From positions 1 to 29,022 of the forward strand of contig CAZLYK010000060.1 of NCBI GenBank assembly GCA_964563495.1: a stretch of 29,022 nt of DNA, written 5' to 3'. Every line of letters begins with the position of its first letter. Position 1 is the first letter of the stretch. Below the pieces are notes generated by a model that was given only the letters and a program-made list of their open reading frames with translations, searched no databases and was not told the DNA's origin. The position numbers and the translations under genes were made by a program. Origin of the DNA: CAZLYK01 sp964563495. GTDB taxonomy: Bacteria > Acidobacteriota > Blastocatellia > RBC074. Below are positions 9,666 to 19,801 of the stretch, in pieces.

Positions 9666-12600
9666 TTACCGGCAGACGCCGAATTGATCGTCTCCGTTGA
9701 GCAAGCCCAAAACGGTCGCCAGCCTGGTGAAGTCTTCAACCCGGTTTTCGGTGATCGCCATCCGTGTCTGGTTGAGCAAATCACCGAAGAGGGAATAGCG
9801 ACTGAGTTTGAAGCCGTTGCTGAGCTGGAGCGGATCGAAGACCACATCGTAACATCTCAACTGGCTGTTGAGGACCGCCGGCGAATTGGCCTGAGTGCCG
9901 GCATTCAAGAGGCTCAGCTGTAAGGCGACGAATTGTCGATTGAGCTTTTGCAGCGGGCTCTCTCCGCCATTGAGAGCACGCTGGACGTCTTCGTTGTTCG
10001 GCCCGATCGGGATCGGATTGTTCGAGTTGACCCCACCGATCAAAACCGAACCAAACGGAAACTCGCCCGGGTTGAGTGAATAATAGAGAGCCGAGCGGAG
10101 GCAGATCTTTTGACAACTGCCGGCGAACGAGGTCACCGTAAATGGCCTTGCATTGGAAAGCCCTCCGCCCGGCGCCGGATTAAAAACGGTGATATCCACC
10201 ATGACGACATTGGCCAGTAACGATTGGGGAATCAGCGCCGACAATTGATTGGCTGAAAGATAGGTCGTCGGCAGACTGATGCTGTTCCACAAGACGATTG
10301 CCCCCGGGACGAAGTTGGTTCCGGTAACGGTCAGGGCGGTCTCCTGATCGCCCTCGATCGCCGTTGCCGGACTGATTGCAGTCAATCCAGGCACGGGATT
10401 CGGTGGCGCTTTGATCGTCAAGATCAATTCGTTTGATTTACCGCCGCCGGGCGCCGGGCTGACGACTGAGACGGCAATCGCGCCCGGAACAGCAACATCA
10501 GCCCCGGCGATCCCGACCGTCAACTGCGTTGAATTGACAAACGCAGTCGGACGATTGACGCCATTGAGTTGTACGACCGAACCCGGCACGAATCCTAGCC
10601 CATTGATCGTCAAGCTAAACGCCGCCGAGCCTGCGATGATTTCGCCAGGGTTCAGGCTGACCAGCACCGGAACCGGATTTTGCTGAGTCACGGCGAACAC
10701 CAGAGCGTTTGACGGCCCGCCGCTGGGATCGGGATTAATCACGTTGACCATGACCGTTCCGGGGCTCGCCAGATCGGTCGCCGGGATGGCGGCATTCAAT
10801 TGGGTCGAGCTGACGAAGGTCGTCTGGCGCGCGCCGCCATTCCATTGGACGACAGCGCCGGGAACGAACTTCAATCCGCTGACCGTGAGAGTGAAACCAC
10901 CGCTTCCGGCTTGCACTGAAGCGGGATTGAGGCTGCTCAGGACCGGCGAAGGATTGAGGATCGACAATTGCAATGCGTTCGAAGGGCTGCCGGATGGATT
11001 GGCGACCGTGATGCCGGCCGTCCCGGCATTTTGCACATCGCTGCTCAGGATGACGGCCGCGAGTCGCGTATCACTGATAAAGGTCGTTGGACGATCCTGG
11101 TCATTGACGCGGACAACGGCCCCGTTGACAAAGCCGCTGCCGCTGACAACCACGACAAAATCGGTCGAACCCGCAAACACCTGGGACGGATTGAGACTGG
11201 TAATGGCCGCCGCCGGGCCGGTGATATTGAAAACCGAGATGTTCGATGCCCCGCCGCCTGGTTCGGGGTTGACGACATCGACCGGCACGGCACCACCCGA
11301 AGCGATGGCCTCGGCCGGAATCACCGCGCTCAATTGCGTGCTTGTCACCAGCGTCGTCGGGACGCTGACCCCATTGAAGCGCAAGACCGATGAAGCCACG
11401 AACCCTTCACCGTTGACCAGGAGGGTAAATGAAGGCCCGCCGGCGCTGGCGGTGTTGGGAATAAGACCGGTGATCCTCGGTTTCGGATTGACGATGGTCA
11501 GGTTAACGGTGTTCGAACGACCTCCACCCGGAGGCGGATTGAAGACCTGAATCGACAAAACGCCCGCCGATGCAATTTCAGCCGCTGAAATTTGAACCGC
11601 GAGGACAGTCTCTGAAACGAGCTCTGTCTGGCGGTCCTGACCGTTGATGCGCACGATCGACCCGTTGAAGTAACCCGAACCGTTGATCACCAGAGCAAAA
11701 CCCGGGCCGCCCGCGCTGACAACTTCCGGGGTTATGCTGAAGATGCGCGCAAGCGGGCTTGGTTTCCGAACCTCAAGCACAACCACGTTGGAAGGTCCTC
11801 CGCCGGGTTGCGGATTGAAGACCTGCAGATTGAGTGATCCGGCTGCCGCGAGATCAGAAGCCGGAATCTGTGCCGTCAATTGCGTGGCGTTGATAAAAGT
11901 AGTGAATCGGGAAGAGCCGTTGACACGCACATCTGCGCCGGCGATGAAGTTGGACCCGTTGACAGTCAGAATCAATCCGGGGCTTCCCACCTCAACCGGA
12001 TTCGGATTGAGGTTGGCGATGACCGGCGCCGGGTTGACAATCGTCAGCAGGGCCTCATTCGATGTGCCCCCGCCGGGTGAGGGGTTGAAGACGCGAATCC
12101 CAATCGTATCGGCGACCGCAATATCAGCGGCGGAGATTTTCGCCGTCAACTGATTCGCGCTGACGAAGCTCGTCGGACGGCCGGAGCCGTTGAATCTGAC
12201 GACCGAGCTGGAGGTAAATCCTCCACCATTGACGGTCAGAACAAAGGCGGCTCCGCCCGCGGCGACTGTGCCGGGGGCGATTCCGGTGATCGTCGGCAGC
12301 GGGTTTGGCGGCTGGGTGATACTCAGTTCGACGGCGTTCGATTCGCCTCCTCCCGCCGGCGGCGTGAAGACCGTGATCCTGGCCGCGCCGAGATTGGCGA
12401 TATCTGCCTCCGTGATCTGGGCAATCAATTGCGTGCTGCCGGCAAACGTAGTCGGCCGGGCAACACCGTTCAAACGGACTTCGGAATCCGAAACGAAGTT
12501 GAGACCATTAACGACGAGAGAGAACGACGGTCCGCCGGCGATGACACTGTCGGGGCTGATCGAAGTGATGCGCGGCAAAGGACGCTCGGCCTGCCTGATC

Positions 12601-15600
12601 GCGAAGCTGACCGGATTGGATAGTCCTCCCCCGGGTTCGGGAGCGAAGACGGTGACAGTCGCCGTTCCGACATTTGCAATATCCGCGGCGGGGATCTGCA
12701 CCGTCAGCTCGGTCACGCTGAGATATGTGGTCTGACGGTTCTCGCCGTTCCAGCGGATAAATGAGCCCGGCACAAAGTTTGTGCCGATGACCGTCAAAGT
12801 GAAATCCTGCCCGCCGGCGATCGCCGAGCTCGGGCTGAGCAGGGTGATCGTCGGTGGTCCGAATTTGATCGTCAGCGTCAATTCATTCGATACGCCGCCG
12901 CCCGGCGTCGGATTGAAGACTCTGATCGCCGCACTGCCGCCGTTGGCAATGTCAGCCGCTGAAATCTGCGCGCGTAATTCATTCGCCGAGACAACGGTCG
13001 TCAGCCGGTCCGCCCCGTTGAAACGGACTACCGAAGCGGAGACAAAATTCTTGCCGGTGACCGTCAATGTAAACGCCGGGCCGCCGGCAGTAACCGGATT
13101 CGGGGCCAGGCCGGATACCTCGGGCACCGGATTCGGGGGAACGTTGATCGCCAGCAAGACGGCATTCGAATCGCCGCCGCCGGGCGCCGGACTGACGACG
13201 TTGATCGTCGCCGTGCCGGGGTTGGCGATCAGACTCGGATCGACCCGTGCAGTGAGTTGAGTATTGTTGACAAAGATAGTCGGCAACGGCTTGCCATTGA
13301 ACCTGACGACGGAGTTGCTGACGAAGCTCAAACCGTTGACCGTCAGGGTAAATTCGCCGCTTCCCGCAAGGACCGACGTCGGATTGATATTGGTGATCCG
13401 AGGCAGTGGGCTCGGAGTGCTGATCGTCAGGCTCAGCGAGTTGGAGATTCCACCGCCTGGGATTGGATTGATCACCCGGATCGATGCACTGGCTGCCGAG
13501 GCAATGTCCGTATTCAGGATCTCTGCGCTCAGTTCGGTACTGTTCACAAAGGACGTTGCGCGATTGCCGCCGTTGAACTGAACCACCGCCCCGGGGACGA
13601 AGTTATTACCCTTTACCGTCAGGATGAAACCCGAACCACCCACGGCCACGGCACTCGGATTGAGACTGGTCAAGGCCGGCACCGGATTGACGATCGACAG
13701 CTCAAGGGCATTCGAAAGCCCTCCCGCCGGAGCAGGATTCTGAACCGTGATCGAGAGTGTGCCGACTCCGGCGATGTCGTCGGCCGTCAGGTTCGCCGTC
13801 AACTGCGTGCCGCTGACGAACTGAGTCGCCCGTGCGGCCCCATCGACCAGGACGACCGAGCCGTCGACAAAGTTATTACCGTTGACCTTGAGCGCTAATG
13901 ACGGGCCGCCGACGATGACCGTCCCCGGCTCCAGACTCGAAAGCGAGGGGATGGGGTTGACCGGAGGATCGAGCTTGATCAGACCCGGCTGGAAGGTTGC
14001 GGATAGAACATTCGCCAGGGAATCGACTATTTCTCGCGTCACCGGCAGATCGCCAAAGCTGATCGTCGTGGCATTGACCGAACTCGTCTGCGGAAGATTG
14101 AAGACAACCTTCAATATCCGCTGCGCTCCAGCCGAAAAAGTCTGACCACTGGGTAAAGCCAGGCCGAAACCGACGCGCCCTTCCGGCAAGCGAAGGGTAT
14201 TGACGTTGAGAACCGCCCCCGCGGCATCCTCGCCAAGCGAGGCACGGACGAAGCTGAGTTGTGTCGAGTCGAAATTGATGCTCAACCCGATGGCGTTTTC
14301 ATTGCCTTGGGAAACCAGTTCGAGGACCAGCTCATTCTCCTGACCGCGATGGAAGGTATCTTCCTTGACGCGGACCGCGCGTCCCTGCTGCTGGCCGGCT
14401 TCAGGCGATTCGGCCGAAGCGAAGACCTTCTCTTCATCGGTCAGGGTGCTGACCGGCGACGACGGCCCGCCGGCGGCTACCGGCGTTTCCAGACCCGCTG
14501 CGTAACGCCCCGCCATGACCCAGTCGGCGACCGTCAGGCGTCCATCGCCCAAGGTCGACTTCGGCGCACAATCCGCACGCTGAAACTCGCTGCCATCAGC
14601 GGGTGTATCTATGGCGGCGGCGAATCGACCTGCCTGGGTCCAATCGGCAATCGTCACGCTGCCGTCGCCGTTACCCGTCGGGCGCGGATTGACATCTGCC
14701 TCAAATCCGGGGATGACGATGACATTGCCTCCCTGATATGTCCCGATCACCGCATTCCCATCAACATCGACCATCCCCCGCACCACCGGCTGATCGGTGA
14801 AGTCGACGAACGTCGAATTCACTCCGGCCGCCGCATTGATCGCGAAGTTCAATTTGAGGATCTCGCGCGAGCCCGCGGTGAATTTCTGCCCCTGAGGAAG
14901 CGTAAGCTGGACTCCGATGCGGCCCTGAGCGAACTGGCTGGAATTGAGATTGAGCGTTGCCGTCGTCGCGTCATTACCCAGGGTCACCTGTGGATTGCTC
15001 AAAACCGCCGGGTCGAAGCTCAAACTGAAGTTGAGAATATTTTCGTTGCCCTCGGAGAAAAACGAAATCGGGACGGTGACCGTGCTGTTCGGCGCGGCGC
15101 TGTTGGCCATGACCTGGAGCAACCGGTTCCCCGGGATGCCGGCCTCGACCGTGTAATTTGATGATCCGGTCACAGCCGAGACGCCAACCAGATATCGCCC
15201 GGGCGCCAGCATCGCCGCGGTCGTGATGCGCTGGATCGGCCCGCTGAACCGGGAATTGCCGATCATCGACAATTGAGACGAATTGGTGACCTCCTTCATG
15301 AGATAAAGCGCCAGGTTGGAATTCGAATTGGTGCCGTTGAGTTGAATATCCAGCCGCGAAGTCTGCGCCAGATTGACGGCGAAGAGATCTTCCACCGGAT
15401 CGGTCAGCCCGTTGTTGAGCTGGATGATTGTCTGCGCCGCATCCCCGACATTGACGCTGCCGCCGCGTTTGCCCGGGACCAGCAATAGATTGGCCTGCTG
15501 AGGGGCATCATTAGGTTCGACCTCAAGCTCGGCGGAGCCCGGCGGAAAAACGAGAAAATTGACGGCGTTGGAGAGTCCCCCCAACGATTGAGGATTCGAG

Positions 15601-16355
15601 ACCGTGACCAGCACCGTCCCCGATGTGGCGATATCAGCCGACGAAAGGAAAGCCACCAGGGTCGTGTCATTGATGAATGTCGTCGTCTTGTTTACCCCAT
15701 TCCAACGCACAACCGATTGACCATCGATAAAATATGAACCGTTGACCGTGAGCGAAAACGCCCCTCCCCCGGCGATAGCGGAGACCGGGCTGATGCTGTT
15801 GATGACCGGCGGAGGCGGTGCGGTATCAGAAGTGATGCTCAAAGTGTAATTCGCCGATGCCGTATTCCCGGGGTCATCAAAAGCCGAGACACCGATGAAA
15901 TAGTTGCCCGGCCCCAGTGTGATGATCGGGGTGATCCGTTCAGTCGTCGAACTGCCGTTAGAGACTTTGATCGCCGAAAGGGCGTTGTCGACTTGCTGAA
16001 AGAGAATCAGGTCCAGATCCGCCGCCGGGTTGTCGAAGGTCAGCATGATATCCAGCCGACGCGTCTGGCCATCTGGGATCGAAAATTTGAATAGGTCTTC
16101 GATCTTGTCCTTCGGGCCGTTGACGTAAGTGAACTCGATGACCGCGGCGTCACCGTACCTGGTTGTCCCGGTGCGCTGCCCGGGGATAGCGATCGGCGTG
16201 GCTTGCTGAGCCGTCTCGTTCGGCTCCTGCTCGGATTCCGCAGCCGCTGAATTGAGCCGGAGGATGGAGCCGCCAGCGAGCAGCAAGGAAAGTATTATCC
16301 AAAGTCCGAATCTGGTTCTGCCGGCCGGGTTGAGGCGGTTAGACACGTATCTCAT
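9666..16355 (-). CDS. Giant secreted multidomain protein: PPC, cohesin, dockerin-like and 15 IPT/TIG repeats
   Basis: This is a 2229-residue exported protein. A signal peptide or anchor (about 16-39, ending in an AAA site) is followed by these domains in order: a PPC domain starting EQEPNETAQQATPIAIPG (about 42-170); one IPT/TIG-like repeat (about 180-270); a second PPC domain (EVEPNDAPQQA, about 277-400); a cohesin-like domain (about 410-545); a duplicated Ca-binding dockerin-like segment (NGDGSVTIADWTQAGRFAA near 560, GDGRLTVADWVMAGRYAAG near 602); a second cohesin-like domain (about 670-785); fourteen tandem IPT/TIG repeats (about 797-2075); and a Cys-containing C-terminal domain of about 154 residues that I do not recognise. 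A structural, adhesive or matrix role at the cell surface is inferred. The start at 16355 follows GGAGGAG with good spacing; a TTG frame 19 codons longer lacks one. No LPXTG or obvious sorting tail is visible. Confidence 0.92.
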   Translation of the reverse strand: MRYVSNRLNPAGRTRFGLWIILSLLLAGGSILRLNSAAAESEQEPNETAQQATPIAIPGQRTGTTRYGDAAVIEFTYVNGPKDKIEDLFKFSIPDGQTRRLDIMLTFDNPAADLDLILFQQVDNALSAIKVSNGSSTTERITPIITLGPGNYFIGVSAFDDPGNTASANYTLSITSDTAPPPPVINSISPVSAIAGGGAFSLTVNGSYFIDGQSVVRWNGVNKTTTFINDTTLVAFLSSADIATSGTVLVTVSNPQSLGGLSNAVNFLVFPPGSAELEVEPNDAPQQANLLLVPGKRGGSVNVGDAAQTIIQLNNGLTDPVEDLFAVNLAQTSRLDIQLNGTNSNSNLALYLMKEVTNSSQLSMIGNSRFSGPIQRITTAAMLAPGRYLVGVSAVTGSSNYTVEAGIPGNRLLQVMANSAAPNSTVTVPISFFSEGNENILNFSLSFDPAVLSNPQVTLGNDATTATLNLNSSQFAQGRIGVQLTLPQGQKFTAGSREILKLNFAINAAAGVNSTFVDFTDQPVVRGMVDVDGNAVIGTYQGGNVIVIPGFEADVNPRPTGNGDGSVTIADWTQAGRFAAAIDTPADGSEFQRADCAPKSTLGDGRLTVADWVMAGRYAAGLETPVAAGGPSSPVSTLTDEEKVFASAESPEAGQQQGRAVRVKEDTFHRGQENELVLELVSQGNENAIGLSINFDSTQLSFVRASLGEDAAGAVLNVNTLRLPEGRVGFGLALPSGQTFSAGAQRILKVVFNLPQTSSVNATTISFGDLPVTREIVDSLANVLSATFQPGLIKLDPPVNPIPSLSSLEPGTVIVGGPSLALKVNGNNFVDGSVVLVDGAARATQFVSGTQLTANLTADDIAGVGTLSITVQNPAPAGGLSNALELSIVNPVPALTSLNPSAVAVGGSGFILTVKGNNFVPGAVVQFNGGNRATSFVNSTELSAEILNTDIASAASASIRVINPIPGGGISNSLSLTISTPSPLPRITNINPTSVLAGSGEFTLTVNGLSFVSNSVVRFNGKPLPTIFVNNTQLTARVDPSLIANPGTATINVVSPAPGGGDSNAVLLAINVPPNPVPEVSGLAPNPVTAGGPAFTLTVTGKNFVSASVVRFNGADRLTTVVSANELRAQISAADIANGGSAAIRVFNPTPGGGVSNELTLTIKFGPPTITLLSPSSAIAGGQDFTLTVIGTNFVPGSFIRWNGENRQTTYLSVTELTVQIPAADIANVGTATVTVFAPEPGGGLSNPVSFAIRQAERPLPRITSISPDSVIAGGPSFSLVVNGLNFVSDSEVRLNGVARPTTFAGSTQLIAQITEADIANLGAARITVFTPPAGGGESNAVELSITQPPNPLPTITGIAPGTVAAGGAAFVLTVNGGGFTSSSVVRFNGSGRPTSFVSANQLTAKISAADIAVADTIGIRVFNPSPGGGTSNEALLTIVNPAPVIANLNPNPVEVGSPGLILTVNGSNFIAGADVRVNGSSRFTTFINATQLTAQIPASDLAAAGSLNLQVFNPQPGGGPSNVVVLEVRKPSPLARIFSITPEVVSAGGPGFALVINGSGYFNGSIVRINGQDRQTELVSETVLAVQISAAEIASAGVLSIQVFNPPPGGGRSNTVNLTIVNPKPRITGLIPNTASAGGPSFTLLVNGEGFVASSVLRFNGVSVPTTLVTSTQLSAVIPAEAIASGGAVPVDVVNPEPGGGASNISVFNITGPAAAITSLNPSQVFAGSTDFVVVVSGSGFVNGAVVRVNDQDRPTTFISDTRLAAVILSSDVQNAGTAGITVANPSGSPSNALQLSILNPSPVLSSLNPASVQAGSGGFTLTVSGLKFVPGAVVQWNGGARQTTFVSSTQLNAAIPATDLASPGTVMVNVINPDPSGGPSNALVFAVTQQNPVPVLVSLNPGEIIAGSAAFSLTINGLGFVPGSVVQLNGVNRPTAFVNSTQLTVGIAGADVAVPGAIAVSVVSPAPGGGKSNELILTIKAPPNPVPGLTAISPATAIEGDQETALTVTGTNFVPGAIVLWNSISLPTTYLSANQLSALIPQSLLANVVMVDITVFNPAPGGGLSNARPFTVTSFAGSCQKICLRSALYYSLNPGEFPFGSVLIGGVNSNNPIPIGPNNEDVQRALNGGESPLQKLNRQFVALQLSLLNAGTQANSPAVLNSQLRCYDVVFDPLQLSNGFKLSRYSLFGDLLNQTRMAITENRVEDFTRLATVLGLLNGDDQFGVCR
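10130..13965 (-). repeat. Fourteen tandem IPT/TIG-coding repeats of about 273 bp
   Basis: This is the part of the giant gene that encodes fourteen consecutive modules of about 91 residues. Each follows the pattern NPxPxIxSLxP, AGGxxFxLTVxGxxFV, VVRxNGxxRxTTF, TQLTAxI, ADIA and NPxPGGGxSN. The modules clearly share ancestry in protein sequence but have diverged at DNA level, so this is an old expansion and not a recent copy-number array. Boundaries are approximate. Confidence 0.88.
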
Positions 16356-16616
16356 ACGGGTGTGCTCCTCCAATAAAGCTCGAGAAGACTTCTCTTCAGA
16401 CTCAATTGGCAAGTAACAACAACAGTTGGTCTTAGCGTTTGTTGAGTGGGGGGACTCGAGCGCCGATCCTTAAAAACCGACGCCTCGCTCATTGTTGATT
16501 ACGGATGTTCAGCCTGATTTTTGGGACTTTGAGTTCACGAGGAAAATCAGGTGCGGTCAGATGATAACCCGAAATCAGCCAGCATGCTATCGGAATTTTT
16601 ATGAGAAATATAGACT
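16356..16616. other. Intergenic region between the giant gene and the permease
   Basis: This 261-base region holds the GGAGGAG ribosome binding site of the giant gene. It also holds a hairpin with 9-bp arms CCTGATTTT (16513-16521) and AAAATCAGG (16543-16551) around a 21-base loop, which may end permease transcription. Near 16608-16630 is a short remnant of the GACAGGAT repeat family. I found no convincing sigma-70 promoter for the giant gene here. Confidence 0.5.
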
Positions 16617-18392
16617 CTATCCTGTCTGTTCCTTCGCCAGCTTGCTGTGGTTGCTGCCGTAGACGAAATAGAGGGTCAACCCGATCAACAGCCAGATCAG
16701 AAAGCGCGCCCAGTTCGTCCAACCGAGCTCGGTCATGAGGTACCCGCAGGTCAATAATCCGAGCACCGGGATGAGTGAGAGATCTTTTTTGAAGCTGAAG
16801 ATGACGACGACCAAAGAGACTACCATGTAGATCAGCAGCGGGATCTTGTGCTTGAGCACATCCCACACGGCAAGCCCCGGGTCAGCCGGATCGTGGAGGC
16901 TGAAGAAACCGGCGAGCGACTGCCGGTCGAAGACAATAAACCAGAGCCAGATCAAAATGTAGATCGCCGGGATAATGTATTTCGAGTTGAGATACGGTGT
17001 TTTGAACCGGCGTTCGATCTTCTGATCCGAGGCATTGAGGATGAGAATTCCTCCGCAAACCAGGACAAACGCGAAGAGAGTGCCGATGCTCGTCAGGTCA
17101 GTGACCTCGGTCAGGTTCATAAACAAAGACGGAATCGCCACGACCAGACCGGTAATGACCGTCGAGAACCACGGCGTCTTGAATCGACGGTGAATCGCCG
17201 AGAAGATCGGCGGCAGCAGACCATCACGGCTCATGGCCATCCATATCCGCGGCTGGCCGAGTTGAAAGACCAGCAAGACCGTCGCCATCGCGATAACGGC
17301 GCTGATCGCGACAATGAACGAGACCCAACCGATGTTGACGCCTTCCGGCCCGAAAACGAAAGCCAGCGGGTCGCCGACCGCCAGGGTCCGGTAATTGACC
17401 ATTCCGGTCAGGACCAGCGCAATCAGCACATAAAGAATCGTGCAGACGATCAGCGAATAGATCATCCCACGCGGTAGATCTCTTTGCGGATCTCTGCACT
17501 CCTCGGCGGTAGTCGAAATGGCGTCGAAGCCGATGTAGGCAAAGAAGACGGCCGAAACCCCCTTCAAAACCCCTGATACGCCGTTCGGAGCAAAGGGACT
17601 CCAGTTTTCCGGCTTGACGTAATAAGCCCCCATGACGATGACCAGGAAGATCACGCAGAGTTTGATCCCGACCATGATATTCGAGGCGAGCTTGGATTCC
17701 TGAATGCCGACGAAGACCAGGGCGGTGATGAAAATGACGATCGCCAGAGCCGGAAGATCACAAACCAGGTGGACTCCACCGACGAGCGGGGCTTTCGTCC
17801 ACGCCAGATAACCATCGACCGCGCCGCCCATCCCGGCCATCTCCCTGATCTGATCGAGCGTGCTTCCACTTCTCAGCAACTGGTCGACTTTCGCATACCC
17901 CCTCGAAGCCGAAAGGAAGTCCATGGTCAGATATTCGGGGATGTTGACGCCGTAACCGGCGACCAGGGTCGTGAAATAGTCGCTCCACGATATGGCGACG
18001 GCGATATTGCCGATGGCGTATTCCATGAGCAGGTCCCAGCCGATAATCCACGCGACCAGCTCTCCGAATGAGGCATAGGCATAGGTATAGGCCGAGCCGG
18101 CGACCGGGATCATCGATGAGAATTCGGCGTAGCAGAGAGCCGCAAACGTGCAGGCGATCGCGGTGAAGACGAATAGAAAAGCCACCGCCGGCCCACCATT
18201 GAAGGCCGCGTTGCCGATGGTTGAAAAGATACCCGCGCCGATGATCGCGGCGATGCCGAGTGAGGTCAGGTCGACAACCCCGAGCGCCTTTTTCAGCTTT
18301 GGGCCCGGACCTTCAACCTCGCCCAATCCAAGCGATGCGTCACGCTGTATCTGCTCAATCGACTTTCTGCGTATCAAAGCTTCGAGATTCAT
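16617..18392 (-). CDS. APC-superfamily amino-acid permease (cationic amino-acid transporter type)
   Basis: This is a 591-residue inner-membrane protein with about 12-14 hydrophobic segments. The conserved first-helix pattern is present (SLGIAAIIGAGIFSTIGNAA), as are the EFSSMIPVAGSAYTYAYASF block and FFAYIGFDAISTTAEE. These are hallmarks of the cationic amino-acid transporter group of the APC superfamily, which imports amino acids with proton coupling or facilitated uptake. The precise substrate cannot be read from sequence. A long loop (about residues 150-205) between early helices carries a low-complexity stretch. The ATG at 18392 begins the conserved region; an upstream TTG at 18443 is in frame but less likely. 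It lies 56 bases after accC on the same strand, so it may be read from the same transcript. Confidence 0.93.
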   Translation of the reverse strand: MNLEALIRRKSIEQIQRDASLGLGEVEGPGPKLKKALGVVDLTSLGIAAIIGAGIFSTIGNAAFNGGPAVAFLFVFTAIACTFAALCYAEFSSMIPVAGSAYTYAYASFGELVAWIIGWDLLMEYAIGNIAVAISWSDYFTTLVAGYGVNIPEYLTMDFLSASRGYAKVDQLLRSGSTLDQIREMAGMGGAVDGYLAWTKAPLVGGVHLVCDLPALAIVIFITALVFVGIQESKLASNIMVGIKLCVIFLVIVMGAYYVKPENWSPFAPNGVSGVLKGVSAVFFAYIGFDAISTTAEECRDPQRDLPRGMIYSLIVCTILYVLIALVLTGMVNYRTLAVGDPLAFVFGPEGVNIGWVSFIVAISAVIAMATVLLVFQLGQPRIWMAMSRDGLLPPIFSAIHRRFKTPWFSTVITGLVVAIPSLFMNLTEVTDLTSIGTLFAFVLVCGGILILNASDQKIERRFKTPYLNSKYIIPAIYILIWLWFIVFDRQSLAGFFSLHDPADPGLAVWDVLKHKIPLLIYMVVSLVVVIFSFKKDLSLIPVLGLLTCGYLMTELGWTNWARFLIWLLIGLTLYFVYGSNHSKLAKEQTG

Positions 18393-18448
18393 TCCGCGGA
18401 GTTTGCCACACCCACCCGGAAAATGAAACGCGGAAACAGGCAAGATAG

Positions 18449-19789
18449 CTATGATTTGAGGAATCGATCCATAAACCTGGTCGAGAAGTTGCCCGAGATG
18501 AAATCGGGGTCGTTGAGGATCTTGAGGTGGATCGGGATCGTCGTCTTGATCCCTTCGACGACCATCGATTCGAGCGCCCGGCGCATCCGCTTAATCGCGC
18601 GCTCGCGCGTGCGGCTGTGGACGATCACTTTGGCGATCAGTGAATCGTAGTATGGGGGAACGAAATATCCGTCGTAGATCGCCGTATCGACGCGCACGCC
18701 GGGGCCGCTCGGCAGGTTGAGCGTGGTAATGCGCCCCGGACTGGGAATGAAGGTATTCGGATCCTCGGCGTTGATCCGGCATTCCATGGCGTGACCGACG
18801 AAGATCAACTGGTCCTGGGTGTAATTCATCGTCTCGCCGGCGGCGATCCGGATCTGCGCCGCGACCAGATCGGAAACGGTGACCATCTCGGTGACCGGAT
18901 GCTCGACCTGAATCCGCGTGTTCATCTCCATAAAAAAGAAATTGCCGCTTTCGTCGAGCAGAAACTCGATCGTCCCCGCGTTGCTGTAACCGATCTGTTT
19001 GCAGGCATCGACCGCAACCCGCCCCATCTCCTGCCTCAACTCATAACTGACCGCCGGCGACGGCGATTCCTCGATCAGCTTTTGATGGCGCCGCTGAACC
19101 GAACACTCGCGCTCGCCCAGGTGGATGACTTCACCGTAATTGTCGGCTAGAACCTGAATCTCGATGTGACGCGGGTTCTCGATATATTTCTCGATGTAGA
19201 CGCCGCTGTTTTTGAAAGCGGCTTCGGCTTCGGCCCGCGCGGTTTGATAGGAGTTGAGCAGATCTTCACGGCTGCGCGCGATCCGCATCCCGCGACCGCC
19301 GCCGCCCGCAGTGGCCTTGACCAGGACCGGGTAACCGATCTGCTCGGCTTCGACCACGGCCGTCTCCTCGTCATCGATCAGACCATCGCTGCCCGGAGTC
19401 ACCGGAACTCCAGCGGCCTTCATCGTCCGCTTGGCTTCGGACTTGTCCCCCATCATCCGGATCACTTCCGGCGACGGGCCGATAAACGTGATATTGCATT
19501 CCTTGCAGACCTCGGCAAAGTGCGGGTTTTCCGAGAGGAAACCGTATCCCGGGTGGATCGCATCGACGTTGGTGATCTCGGCCGCGGCGATGATCTGGGG
19601 GATATTGAGATAGCTCTGCACGGAAGAGGGAGGGCCGATGCAGACCGCCTCATCGGCGAAGCGCACGTGCAGGGCTTCCCGGTCGGCCTCTGAATGAACG
19701 GCGACCGTCTTTATTCCAAGTTCTCGACAAGCCCAGATAACGCGACAGGCGATTTCGCCGCGGTTGGCTATCAGGATTTTTTTGAACAT
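18449..19789 (-). CDS. accC: Acetyl-CoA carboxylase, biotin carboxylase subunit
   Basis: This 446-residue protein matches biotin carboxylase length. It carboxylates the biotin on AccB using ATP and bicarbonate, the first half-reaction of malonyl-CoA formation for fatty acids. Visible family motifs are the N-terminal KILIANRGEIACRV, HPGYGFLSEN, the ATP-grasp glycine-rich loop GGGGRGMR (about residue 162-169) and the catalytic EMNTRIQVEHPVTE block, followed by CRINAED. It begins 12 bases after accB, so the two are an operon. No Shine-Dalgarno is evident, which suggests translational coupling to accB. Confidence 0.97.
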   Translation of the reverse strand: MFKKILIANRGEIACRVIWACRELGIKTVAVHSEADREALHVRFADEAVCIGPPSSVQSYLNIPQIIAAAEITNVDAIHPGYGFLSENPHFAEVCKECNITFIGPSPEVIRMMGDKSEAKRTMKAAGVPVTPGSDGLIDDEETAVVEAEQIGYPVLVKATAGGGGRGMRIARSREDLLNSYQTARAEAEAAFKNSGVYIEKYIENPRHIEIQVLADNYGEVIHLGERECSVQRRHQKLIEESPSPAVSYELRQEMGRVAVDACKQIGYSNAGTIEFLLDESGNFFFMEMNTRIQVEHPVTEMVTVSDLVAAQIRIAAGETMNYTQDQLIFVGHAMECRINAEDPNTFIPSPGRITTLNLPSGPGVRVDTAIYDGYFVPPYYDSLIAKVIVHSRTRERAIKRMRRALESMVVEGIKTTIPIHLKILNDPDFISGNFSTRFMDRFLKS

Positions 19790-19801
19790 AAAGTAGGGGG
19801 C

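Noticed and set aside
10744..11550. Long plus-strand open frame (268 residues) opposite the IPT/TIG array
   Set aside because: It is antisense to a clear repeat protein and stays open because of the repeated GC-rich composition. Its own sequence shows no domain and no ribosome binding site. The same applies to 12190-12735, 13257-13898 and 14259-15161.
10130..13965. Regularly spaced repeats, considered as a CRISPR array or satellite
   Set aside because: The period is about 273 bases with diverged units in one continuous reading frame. These are protein-domain repeats.
16489..16866. Minus-strand frame of 125 residues at the end of the permease gene
   Set aside because: Most of it overlaps the permease in another frame. 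The intergenic tail has no ribosome binding site or recognisable domain.
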